A stretch of DNA of 14,363 bases, taken from NCBI GenBank assembly GCA_964355545.1, contig CAYHEK010000036.1, forward strand, positions 1 through 14,363, read 5' to 3'. Positions 6,982 through 13,460 of this stretch are shown piece by piece (the first letter of the stretch is position 1; each line of letters opens with the position of its first letter). The stretch is from JAPLGE01 sp964355545 (lineage in GTDB: Bacteria; Bipolaricaulota; Bipolaricaulia; UBA7950; UBA9294). Position numbers and translations under genes: made by a program. Under the pieces are notes generated by a model that had not been told where the DNA came from, searched no databases, and saw nothing but the letters and a program-made list of their open reading frames with translations.

Positions 6982-7938
6982 GTGAGCGGTGAGATGAAAG
7001 TTGGGCTCGCCCTGGCTTCGGGCGGGGCGAGGGGCGCCGCCCACGTCGGCGTCCTTAAGGTCCTCGAGCGCGAGAAGATCGAGGTCTCCGCGATCGCGGG
7101 CTCGAGCATCGGCGCGATCGTGGGGGGCGCGTACGCCGCGGGGATCCCCCTCGCGCGCATCGAAGAGGAGTGGCTCGACACCGACCTTCCCAAGGTCGTG
7201 AAGAGCTTCCTCCCTACGTTCCCCCGGGCGGGGCTCTCCTCGGGCGGCGAGCTCTCGAAGTACTTGCGCGCCCTGCTCGGCGAGGTTCGCATCGAGGACC
7301 TCCCCCTGCCGTTCGCCGCGGTCGCCTGCGAGATCGACACCGGCGAGGCCGTCGTCTTGCGGGAGGGCCCCCTGGTCGACGCCCTGCGTGCCTCGTCCTC
7401 CATTCCGGGGATCTTCCACCCGGTGCGTTGGGAAGGACGTCTCCTCGTGGACGGCGGCCTGGTGGAACCGCTTCCCGTGCGGATCGCTCGCGAGCTCGGC
7501 GCAGAGATTGTGATCGGGGTGGACGTCGTCCCCGCCCCGCGCCCGACCACCCCGAGCGGACGGGGCCTGTGGGAAAGGCTTGGTCAGCACCTCCGCGGGG
7601 GGCTTGCGCACCAGACGTGGATCCCTGGAAGCCTGACCGAGTTTCTGGACGACCTCTTCCGTGAGCGGCCGGGGGTCGAGCGTCCTCTCCCCGGAGTGTA
7701 CAGCGTCGTCCACCAGTCGGTCACCATCCTCCTTCAGGAGATCCTGCGCCTGAAGCTTCGCCTGTGTCCGGCGGACCTCCTCATCCGGCCCGACCTCTCC
7801 TTGACGCTCGCAAGCTACCTGCGGGCGAAGGACGGGATCCGCGCCGGGGAGCGGGCGGCCGAGGAGGCCCTCCCGACGCTTCGCGCCCTCCTCGCGGAGA
7901 GGGCGCGGGATAGGCTAACCCCATCGCCCTACCTATAA
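6982..7938 (+). CDS. patatin-like phospholipase (RssA/NTE-type)
   Basis: A 318-residue alpha/beta hydrolase of the patatin family, expected to hydrolyse acyl esters of membrane phospholipids or lysophospholipids with a Ser-Asp dyad. The N-terminal S-G-G-A-R-G forms the oxyanion hole, G-S-S-I-G holds nucleophile Ser42, and the D-G-G motif gives Asp157. The C-terminal ~100 residues are less conserved and basic. No signal peptide or membrane helix is seen, so it is probably cytosolic or peripheral. The GTG at 6982 was chosen for the GGAGGGAGGG just upstream; the ATG at 6994 is the alternative and would lose four residues. Its stop codon TAA lies inside the TATAAT preceding mscL, and the MscL start follows by 26 nt. 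Substrate is unknown. Confidence 0.88.
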   Translation: MSGEMKVGLALASGGARGAAHVGVLKVLEREKIEVSAIAGSSIGAIVGGAYAAGIPLARIEEEWLDTDLPKVVKSFLPTFPRAGLSSGGELSKYLRALLGEVRIEDLPLPFAAVACEIDTGEAVVLREGPLVDALRASSSIPGIFHPVRWEGRLLVDGGLVEPLPVRIARELGAEIVIGVDVVPAPRPTTPSGRGLWERLGQHLRGGLAHQTWIPGSLTEFLDDLFRERPGVERPLPGVYSVVHQSVTILLQEILRLKLRLCPADLLIRPDLSLTLASYLRAKDGIRAGERAAEEALPTLRALLAERARDRLTPSPYL

Positions 7939-7939
7939 T
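7934..7939 (+). promoter_or_regulatory. candidate -10 box for mscL inside the patatin stop codon
   Basis: A perfect TATAAT overlaps the patatin TAA. It lies 25 bp before the mscL ATG, which would leave a leader of about 19 nt containing the Shine-Dalgarno. No convincing -35 box is seen around 7911-7916, so mscL may be read both from here and through from the patatin gene. Confidence 0.4.
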
Positions 7940-7964
7940 GGCATCGAAGGGGGAGGTGGACGCT

Positions 7965-8402
7965 ATGTGGAAGGAGTTTCGCGATTTCATCACCAAGGGG
8001 AATCTCGTCGAGATTGCGATCGCCTTCGTCGTGGGCGCCGCGTTCGGGGCCCTCGTAAAATCGTTCCTCGACGACATCATCATGCCGCTCGTCGGGAAGG
8101 CCGCTGGGAACGTGGACTTCGCGAACCTGTACATCAACCTCTCTGGCCAGTCGTACGCCTCGGCCACGGCGGCCCGCCAGGCGGGAGCGGCGGCGATCTA
8201 CTACGGTTCGTTCATCATCGTCCTCGTCACGTTTCTCATCGTCGCCTTCGTCGTGTTCCTCGTCATGAAGGCCCTGCTGCGGGCGCGCAGGCCAAAGGCC
8301 GCCCCCGCGCCGACGACGGAGGGGTGTCCCTTCTGCAAGACGCAGATCCCGATCGGGGCCACCCGCTGTCCGAACTGCACGTCGCAGCTCGAGGCGGCTT
8401 AG
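7965..8402 (+). CDS. mscL: large-conductance mechanosensitive channel MscL with C-terminal zinc-ribbon-like tail
   Basis: A pentameric inner-membrane channel that opens under membrane tension to release solutes in hypo-osmotic shock. The 145-residue protein starts with the amphipathic N-helix M-W-K-E-F-R-D-F and continues into TM1 (~15-45, with the G-A-A-F-G-A-L-V-K-S-F pore segment and D-D-I-I-M-P-L), a periplasmic loop, and TM2 (~78-104). After a basic linker the C-terminus carries C-P-F-C ... C-P-N-C, a four-cysteine zinc-ribbon pattern absent from E. coli MscL. The ATG at 7965 was preferred to the one at 7938 because it has GGGAGGTGG just upstream and matches the family N-terminus; the earlier ATG overlaps the patatin stop. 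It converges on corA with a 26-nt gap. Confidence 0.93.
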   Translation: MWKEFRDFITKGNLVEIAIAFVVGAAFGALVKSFLDDIIMPLVGKAAGNVDFANLYINLSGQSYASATAARQAGAAAIYYGSFIIVLVTFLIVAFVVFLVMKALLRARRPKAAPAPTTEGCPFCKTQIPIGATRCPNCTSQLEAA

Positions 8403-8428
8403 GGACCAAAGAGACAAGCGAGGCGACC

Positions 8429-9496
8429 TCAGAGCCACTTCTTCTTCTTGAAGTAGAGGAGCATCCCACAAGTGGCGACGGCCATCACCCCGAGGACGGC
8501 GAAGTACCCGAACCGCCAGTGGAGCTCGGGCATGTGTTGGAAGTTCATCCCGTAGAGGCTCGCCAGGAACGAGAGGGGCATGAAGATCGTGGCGATGATG
8601 GTGAGCACCTTCATGACCTCGTTTAGGCGGTTGCTCTGGCTCGAGATGTAGATCTCGAGCATTCCGGAGACCATGTCGCGATAGGTCTCGACAGTGTCCA
8701 TCACCTGGACGGCGTGGTCGTAGACGTCGCGCAGGTAGGCGCGGGTCTGCTCGGTGAAGAGGTGGGAGTCGCTGCGGTACATGCCGCTGATGACCTCGCG
8801 CAGAGGCCAGATCCACTTGCGCAGGAAGAGGAGCTCGTGCTTCACCGCCTGCAGCTCGTGCAGGGTCTCCGGCCCGGGATCGGTCACGAGCCTCTCCGCC
8901 AGGGCGTCCACGCGGTCGCCGAGCCTCTCCAGGACGACGAAGTAGTGGTCGACGATCGCATCGACGAGCGCGTAGGCGAGGTAGCCGGCCCCCGTCTTGC
9001 GGATTCGTCCCTTACCGGTTCGGATCCGCTCTCGAAGTGGGCCAAAGACGTCCCATTCCGCCTCCTCCTGAACGGAGACGACCCAGCCGAGACCGAGGAG
9101 GAAGCTCACCTGCTCGTCGTCGATCTCGCCCGCGGAGTTCTTCAAGCGGAGCATTCGCAGGACGATGTAGAGGTAGTCCTCGTGATCCTCGAGCTTCGGC
9201 CTCTGGCCCAAGGTGAGGATATCCTCGATGATCAGGGGGTGGACACCGAAGTGTTCGCCCAGGGCCTCGATGACCGGAGTCTCGCGGAGGCCGTCGATGT
9301 TGATCCACTTGACGACCGGTCGCTCCTTGAGGGGGAAGGCGTCGTGGATCGAGGCGAGGTCCCTCTCCTCGCAGGAGGACTCGGTGTACTCCATGATGCG
9401 GACACGGGTGGGGAAGCGCTTTGTTTCTCCCACGGCCGCTGGGGTCTCGAGGGAGAGGCCGAGCTTCTTCCGTCGATTCTTCGTGAATCGGGTCAT
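8429..9496 (-). CDS. corA: CorA-family Mg2+/Co2+ transporter
   Basis: A pentameric inner-membrane channel for Mg2+ (possibly Co2+ or Ni2+) gated by cytoplasmic metal binding. The 355-residue protein has a large N-terminal cytosolic domain (about residues 1-290) ending in a long helix, TM1 (about 293-315) closed by the signature Y-G-M-N, the short acidic-containing loop F-Q-H-M-P-E-L, and TM2 (about 326-348), with a terminal K-K-K-K-W-L tail. ATG 9496 was chosen over GTG 9502 because GAGAGGG is well spaced before it. It lies 90 nt downstream of the PfkB kinase gene on the same strand and has a possible -10 box of its own. Whether it transports Mg2+ or another divalent ion is not settled by sequence. 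Confidence 0.93.
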   Translation of the reverse strand: MTRFTKNRRKKLGLSLETPAAVGETKRFPTRVRIMEYTESSCEERDLASIHDAFPLKERPVVKWINIDGLRETPVIEALGEHFGVHPLIIEDILTLGQRPKLEDHEDYLYIVLRMLRLKNSAGEIDDEQVSFLLGLGWVVSVQEEAEWDVFGPLRERIRTGKGRIRKTGAGYLAYALVDAIVDHYFVVLERLGDRVDALAERLVTDPGPETLHELQAVKHELLFLRKWIWPLREVISGMYRSDSHLFTEQTRAYLRDVYDHAVQVMDTVETYRDMVSGMLEIYISSQSNRLNEVMKVLTIIATIFMPLSFLASLYGMNFQHMPELHWRFGYFAVLGVMAVATCGMLLYFKKKKWL

Positions 9497-9513
9497 CGCC
9501 ACCCTCTCTTTGC

Positions 9514-9535
9514 TTCGGCCGTCCGTGCGGCCGAG
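9514..9535 (-). promoter_or_regulatory. GC-rich hairpin in the corA leader
   Basis: TCGGCCG (9515-9521) and CGGCCGA (9528-9534) form a perfect 7-bp stem with a 6-nt loop, extendable by one G-U pair. It lies between the kinase stop and the corA Shine-Dalgarno. No U-tract follows, so it is either a weak terminator of the upstream transcript or a leader structure. It is not a recognisable Mg2+ riboswitch. Confidence 0.35.
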
Positions 9536-9568
9536 AGCCGACGCCTGGCTAAAGGCTCAGACGTGGGT

Positions 9569-9574
9569 ATTCTA
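9569..9574 (-). promoter_or_regulatory. possible -10 box for corA
   Basis: TAGAAT on the minus strand, 72 bp before the corA ATG and just past the kinase stop codon. No good -35 box is found, so this is a weak call. The same hexamer is the candidate -10 of the class I aldolase gene. Confidence 0.25.
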
Positions 9575-9586
9575 AACCGATCTCGC

Positions 9587-10462
9587 TCACCGTGCAGGGT
9601 CGTCTCGAGGTTTGAGAGAGCGTGCCGCCGCCTCATTTCCGCGGCGGTTCGCCTCGGAGAGGGAAGCGCCGGTGAGACAAGCGACGACGAACCCGGCGGC
9701 GAAGGCGTCGCCGGCCCCGGTCGTGTCCACGACCTCAAGGGGCTCGCTTGCGAAGCGGGCTCGTTCCTCTCCCCGCCAGGCGAGCGACCCGTCCTTTCCC
9801 AGGGTGAGACTGCCGACGGAAAAGCCCTTTGCCAGGGCGTTGACGATCCCTTCTCGGTCGCTTTCCCCCGTGAGGGCCTTCCCTTCCTCGACGTTGGGGA
9901 AGAGCCAGTCGACCGCCTCGAGTTCCTCGAGGAAGGCGGCGACCCCGAACTCGCGCACGAGGTTCGCCGGCGGCGGGTCGACCGAGATCGTCATCCCTCG
10001 CGACCGAGCGATCGCGATCGCCCGCCGCGCCGCCGCGCGTTGCGAAGGGGAGAGGAAGCTGTAGCCGGAGAGGTGAAGGTGGTCGGCCCCGCGGAAGGGG
10101 TCCTCGGTGATCCACAAGGCGTCCAGGCCGTCGTTCGCCCCGCGGGAGCAGAGGATCGTCCGTTCCGCGCCCGTCCACAGGGAGACGATCGTCCCGGTCG
10201 GAAGGGCGGCCCGCTTCACGCAGGCCTCGACCCCCAGCGTCTCCAAGGAGCGGACGAGGAGGTCGCCCGCGAGGTCGTCTCCCACGCACCCGATAAAGAC
10301 GACCGCCGCTCCTTCACGAGCCGCCGTCCGCGCGAAGTTCCCCGCCGATCCGCCGGGGACGGCCTCCACCGTCGTCCTTTGTTCCCCTCCCCACGGGAAG
10401 GCCGCGGGGAGCTCTGCCCGCACGTCGAGATTGAGGTCTCCCAGGACGACGATCCGGCTCAA
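9587..10462 (-). CDS. PfkB-family (ribokinase-like) sugar or nucleoside kinase
   Basis: A 291-residue ATP-dependent kinase of the PfkB/ribokinase fold. The N-terminus I-V-V-L-G-D-L-N-L-D-V is the typical first strand with substrate-contacting Asp. G-G-S-A-G-N-F-A is the first family signature, and D-T-T-G-A-G-D-A-F-A-A-G-F is the second, with the catalytic Asp and anion hole. The start is TTG at 10462, overlapping the btpA stop (TTGA), with a weak CGGAA upstream; no ATG or GTG fits, and the conserved N-terminus begins exactly there. Overlap with btpA implies coupled translation and a joint pathway. The substrate (ribose-like sugar, nucleoside or keto-sugar acid) cannot be told from the visible motifs. 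Confidence 0.88.
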   Translation of the reverse strand: MSRIVVLGDLNLDVRAELPAAFPWGGEQRTTVEAVPGGSAGNFARTAAREGAAVVFIGCVGDDLAGDLLVRSLETLGVEACVKRAALPTGTIVSLWTGAERTILCSRGANDGLDALWITEDPFRGADHLHLSGYSFLSPSQRAAARRAIAIARSRGMTISVDPPPANLVREFGVAAFLEELEAVDWLFPNVEEGKALTGESDREGIVNALAKGFSVGSLTLGKDGSLAWRGEERARFASEPLEVVDTTGAGDAFAAGFVVACLTGASLSEANRRGNEAAARSLKPRDDPAR

Positions 10463-11244
10463 TCGGGATTCCGCAGACTGGTGATCGCCTCGGCGAGGGC
10501 GCGCACTCGCTTGAGGTCGACCGGCGCCTCGAGCTTCCCGTCCCGCTTGAGGGAGGTGCCGACGATGAACCCGTCCGCGTCGAGGTAGGTGGAGAGGTTG
10601 TCGATCCGCACCCCGCTCCCCACGAAGACCGGAAGCGAGGAGACGTGTTTCACCGCCTCGAGGTCCTCGGGCGAGGTGCGCTTGCCGGTCGCGATCCCGG
10701 TGACGATCAGGCCGTCGGGGTGGTCCCTCACGGCGTCGAGGGCCGCCTCCTCGACCGACCGCGGGTGGGCGGCGTGCTTGACGTGGATGTCGGCGAGGAT
10801 CGCGATCGACGAGCCCAGGTACTTTCGCAGTTCGAGGAGCGTGCGCGCCTCGCCCTCGATGATCCCCTGATCGGTGAAGGCGACGCCGCAGAAGACGTTC
10901 ACACGGATGAACGAGCCACCGGTCGCGGCGGCGATGGCGATCGAGGCGGTCCCGTCGTTCCGCAGGACGTTCACCCCGATCGGGAGGCGCGCCTTCCGCG
11001 TGATCTCCTGCACGATTACCGTCATCGCCGTGATCGTCTCCTTGGGGGCAAGCTTCGCGAACGGCGCGTCGCCGATGTTCTCGACGAGAGCCGCGTCCAC
11101 TCCGCCCTCCTCCAGGGCCGCAAGGTCGCGCAGGGCGGCGTCGATGATCGACGGCACCTTCTCCCCCTCGTAGCACGGGCTTCCCGGAAGGGGAGGGAGG
11201 TGGATCATCCCGATGAACGGTTTGTCACAGGAAAAGGGTTCCAT
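10459..11244 (-). CDS. BtpA/SgcQ family TIM-barrel protein
   Basis: A 261-residue cytosolic protein of the BtpA/SgcQ family. Family landmarks run in order: G-M-I-H-L-P-P-L-P-G-S-P, V-E-N-I-G-D-A-P-F, G-V-N-V-L-R-N-D, F-I-R-V-N-V-F-C-G and D-Q-G-I-I-E-G, all on successive predicted beta-alpha units. Cyanobacterial BtpA was linked to photosystem I accumulation and E. coli SgcQ lies in a cryptic sugar operon, but no reaction is established. Overlap with a PfkB kinase here suggests a phosphorylated sugar or nucleoside intermediate (inference). The ATG has no Shine-Dalgarno; a promoter ends about 10 bp before it, so the mRNA is probably leaderless. It is divergent from the class I aldolase gene, 139 bp away. 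Confidence 0.88.
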   Translation of the reverse strand: MEPFSCDKPFIGMIHLPPLPGSPCYEGEKVPSIIDAALRDLAALEEGGVDAALVENIGDAPFAKLAPKETITAMTVIVQEITRKARLPIGVNVLRNDGTASIAIAAATGGSFIRVNVFCGVAFTDQGIIEGEARTLLELRKYLGSSIAILADIHVKHAAHPRSVEEAALDAVRDHPDGLIVTGIATGKRTSPEDLEAVKHVSSLPVFVGSGVRIDNLSTYLDADGFIVGTSLKRDGKLEAPVDLKRVRALAEAITSLRNPD

Positions 11245-11254
11245 CGCGGAGGTA

Positions 11255-11282
11255 ACTATACCCCTTCCGGGAAGGGAGACAA
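11255..11282 (-). promoter_or_regulatory. btpA promoter predicting a leaderless mRNA
   Basis: On the minus strand, TTGTCT (11282-11277), a 16-bp spacer, then TATAGT (11260-11255). The expected start near 11248 is only about 4 nt before the btpA ATG (11244-11242), and the sequence before the ATG lacks any GGAGG-like element. Confidence 0.55.
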
Positions 11283-11323
11283 CCGGGGAGGTCGCGCGCC
11301 TTTCGGATGCGGCTGGGGTCGGC

Positions 11324-11329
11324 TAGAAT
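11324..11329 (+). promoter_or_regulatory. candidate -10 box of the class I aldolase gene
   Basis: TAGAAT in a GC-rich divergent gap, 54 bp before the ATG. A matching -35 (TTTCGG at 11301-11306, 17-bp spacing) is poor. The predicted start near 11336 would leave a ~48-nt leader containing the strong Shine-Dalgarno. Confidence 0.4.
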
Positions 11330-11383
11330 AACTCGTTGCAACGATCGTTACCTCGTTTTCGACCACAAGGAGGTGCTCGCCCG

Positions 11384-12406
11384 ATGGAGATCGAGAGACT
11401 GGAGGAGGTCGCGCGTGCCCTCGTCCCGCCCGGGAAGGGGATCCTCGCCGCAGACGAGAGCCTCGGGACGATCAAGAAGCGCTTCGAGCGCGCGAGCGTC
11501 GCCTCGACGGAGGAGAATCGCCGCGCCTACCGCGAGCTCCTCTTCACCGCCTCTGGGATCGAGGCGTTCATCAGCGGAGTGATCCTGTTCGACGAGACGA
11601 TCCGCCAGGCGACGCGGGACGGGGTCCCGTTCCCCGAGGTCCTGGCGGAGAAGGGGATCCTCCCCGGGATCAAGGTCGACCAGGGGACGAAGGAGCTCGC
11701 CGGGTTCCCGGGGGAGAAGATCACGGAGGGCCTGGACGGCCTGCGCGAGCGCCTCGTCGAGTACCGGGGCCTCGGGGCCCGCTTCGCCAAGTGGCGCGCC
11801 GTGATCGAGATCGGACCAGGGGTTCCGACCCGGGCCGGCCTCGTCGCGAACGCGCACGCCCTCGCGCGCTACGCCGCCCTGTGCCAGGAAGAGGACCTCG
11901 TCCCGATCGTCGAGCCCGAGGTCCTGATGGACGGGGAGCACGACCTCGAGCGCTGTGCGGAGGTGACGGAAGAGACGCTGCGTCAGGTCTTCTTTGCCCT
12001 CGCCGAGCACCGCGTGCACCTTGAAGGAATCCTCCTCAAGCCGAACATGGTCCTTCCGGGAAAGTCCTCTCCGCGCCGGGCGAGCGTGGAGGAGGTGGCG
12101 GAGGCGACGGTGCGGTCCCTGCGGCGGGTCGTCCCCGTGGCCGTCCCTGGGATCATCTTCCTCTCCGGCGGGCAGAGGCCGGTCGAGGCGACCGAGCACC
12201 TGAACGCCATGAACGCGATGGGGCCTCACCCCTGGGAGCTCAGCTTCTCCTACGGCCGGGCGCTCCAGGACCCCGTTCTCGAGGCGTGGCGGGGAGAGGA
12301 GAAGAACGCCCCTAAGGCGCAGAAGGCCTTCCACCACCGCTCAAAGTGCAACGGCGCCGCCCGGAGCGGCAAGTACTCGGAGAGGATGGAGGTCGGGGCC
12401 CACTGA
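11384..12406 (+). CDS. fructose-bisphosphate aldolase, classical class I
   Basis: A cytosolic Schiff-base aldolase that reversibly cleaves fructose-1,6-bisphosphate to DHAP and glyceraldehyde-3-phosphate. At 340 residues it resembles the eukaryote-type class I family rather than the short archaeal DhnA type. It shows A-A-D-E-S-x-G-T-I near the N-terminus (catalytic Asp and phosphate site), K-W-R-A-V, E-P-E-V-L-M-D-G-x-H-D-L, the Schiff-base Lys219 in G-I-L-L-K-P-N-M-V-L-P-G, and F-L-S-G-G-Q. The C-terminus ends E-V-G-A-H instead of the Tyr-terminated tail of animal enzymes. AAGGAGGT sits 9 nt before the ATG. It is a single-gene unit, divergent from btpA. With the fbp product it is the second FBP aldolase activity in the window. 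Confidence 0.95.
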   Translation: MEIERLEEVARALVPPGKGILAADESLGTIKKRFERASVASTEENRRAYRELLFTASGIEAFISGVILFDETIRQATRDGVPFPEVLAEKGILPGIKVDQGTKELAGFPGEKITEGLDGLRERLVEYRGLGARFAKWRAVIEIGPGVPTRAGLVANAHALARYAALCQEEDLVPIVEPEVLMDGEHDLERCAEVTEETLRQVFFALAEHRVHLEGILLKPNMVLPGKSSPRRASVEEVAEATVRSLRRVVPVAVPGIIFLSGGQRPVEATEHLNAMNAMGPHPWELSFSYGRALQDPVLEAWRGEEKNAPKAQKAFHHRSKCNGAARSGKYSERMEVGAH

Positions 12407-12424
12407 CCGGGCGCCCGCTCGGAA

Positions 12425-12450
12425 GGGACCCCTCCTCGAAGAGGGGACCT
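12425..12450. terminator. hairpin between convergent aldolase and lipoprotein genes
   Basis: CCCCTC (12429-12434) pairs with GAGGGG (12441-12446) across a 6-nt loop; after an A-A mismatch, GGG (12425-12427) pairs with CCT (12448-12450) with one G-U. It lies in the 44-nt gap between convergent stop codons and ends directly against the lipoprotein stop, so it could serve both directions. No U-tract follows on either strand. Confidence 0.45.
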
Positions 12451-13233
12451 CTAGAGCCAGGGCTCGATGTTCCGGTCCCGCAGGCGGATCGGGTGGTCGG
12501 AGTAGCGGATGATCCCCTGGCGGTCGATGACGAAGGTGTGGGGGACCCCCGCGACGCCGTAGCGCTCCTTGACCTCCTCCGCGGCCGCCTGCGACTCCCA
12601 GAGGGAGATGACCTCCGAATAGCCACCCGCGGCGAGGAAGTCCTCTAGCTCCTCGGCGCTCTCGTCGAGGCTGACCGCGACGAGGACGAGGCCATCGGGC
12701 GCGTAGCGCTCGCGCAGGGTCTCGAGGTAGGGCATCGTCTCCCGGCAGGGCGTGCACGCGATCTCCCAGAAGTCAAGAAGGAGGACGAGGCCGCGGAACT
12801 GGGAGAGGGAGACGTCCTCCCCCTCGAGGTTCTTCAGGGTGAAGTCGGGGGCCGCCTGCCCGACTTTGGTCCCTACCGGGATCTCTTCGCCCGGCGCGGA
12901 GACGACGATCATCTTTGTCGTCTTGTTCCGTGCCCCGCGGTCGTCGCTGACCGCAAGCTCGGCCGCGTAGCTCCCTGCGGCGCGATAGGTGTGGGTCGCC
13001 GTGATCCCGCTTCCCGTCGCTCCATCCCCGAAGCGCCACTCGTGCGAGACGATCGTTCCATCGGGGTCGTAGGAGGCGCTCGCGTCGAAGAAGACAGAAA
13101 GTGGTACCTGGCCGGCTGACGGGCTGCGCGTGAAGCTCGCCACGGGGGAGCGGTTGAGAAAGAAGCAGCCGGAGAGGAGGGCCGACAGGGCGGCGAGGAG
13201 CGTGACTCCAAAGGCGATGCGTCCGTTCTTCAA
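12451..13233 (-). CDS. PKD-domain / TlpA-ResA-type thioredoxin fusion lipoprotein
   Basis: A 260-residue predicted lipoprotein that should act outside the cytoplasmic membrane as a thiol-disulfide oxidoreductase. A basic N-terminus and hydrophobic stretch end in lipobox L-S-G-C (Cys23). Residues ~28-110 are a PKD/Ig-like domain (S-x-D-P-D-G-T-I, W-R-F-G-D-G, H-T-Y, A-V-S-D-D). From ~118 follows a TlpA/AhpC-TSA thioredoxin domain (A-P-D-F-T-L) with redox pair C160-T-P-C163 and cis-Pro loop G-V-P-H-T-F-V-I-D. TTG 13233 was chosen because AAGGAGG precedes it closely, it starts the signal peptide, and it lies downstream of a candidate promoter; an upstream in-frame start at 13338 would add a non-signal basic stretch. 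Likely partners are cytochrome c maturation or other exported cysteine proteins, but none is encoded here. Confidence 0.88.
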   Translation of the reverse strand: MKNGRIAFGVTLLAALSALLSGCFFLNRSPVASFTRSPSAGQVPLSVFFDASASYDPDGTIVSHEWRFGDGATGSGITATHTYRAAGSYAAELAVSDDRGARNKTTKMIVVSAPGEEIPVGTKVGQAAPDFTLKNLEGEDVSLSQFRGLVLLLDFWEIACTPCRETMPYLETLRERYAPDGLVLVAVSLDESAEELEDFLAAGGYSEVISLWESQAAAEEVKERYGVAGVPHTFVIDRQGIIRYSDHPIRLRDRNIEPWL

Positions 13234-13328
13234 GCCCCTCCTTTGCTTAGGAACGACGAGGCCCCTCGCGGAGCCCCGTCTTCTTTGGTGCGGTCTCGGT
13301 CGGAAATGGTATGCCCGCTCACCTTGAA

Positions 13329-13357
13329 CACGTACCACTCTAGCGCGGGGTTGTCAA
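13329..13357 (-). promoter_or_regulatory. candidate promoter of the PKD-thioredoxin lipoprotein gene
   Basis: On the minus strand, perfect TTGACA (13357-13352), 17 bp, then TACGTG (13334-13329), a weak -10. The predicted start near 13322 gives an ~89-nt leader to the TTG start at 13233. Confidence 0.4.
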
Positions 13358-13460
13358 CGGACCGTGAACGGGGTGTGGAGGTCTGGTGAGGTGTACGGGG
13401 CGGCCTCGTCCTTCTCGCGTACGGGGATTCGTGGTAGGCTTTGCACGCAAGGAGGTGACG

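Noticed and set aside
7938..7964. ATG at 7938 as the mscL start
   Set aside because: It would add nine non-conserved residues and lacks a Shine-Dalgarno; ATG 7965 matches the MscL N-helix and has GGGAGGTGG.
9503..9586. Mg2+ riboswitch (M-box) before corA
   Set aside because: The gap is only 90 nt with a single simple hairpin, far short of the M-box architecture.
8714..10588. 624-residue plus-strand ORF opposite corA and the kinase
   Set aside because: It runs across two recognised genes, an intergenic hairpin and the end of btpA; no domain is visible.
10463..11176. N-terminal extension of the kinase reading frame into btpA
   Set aside because: The extension is antifamily, Arg/Gly-rich and entirely inside the conserved btpA gene; the PfkB N-terminus begins at the TTG at 10462.
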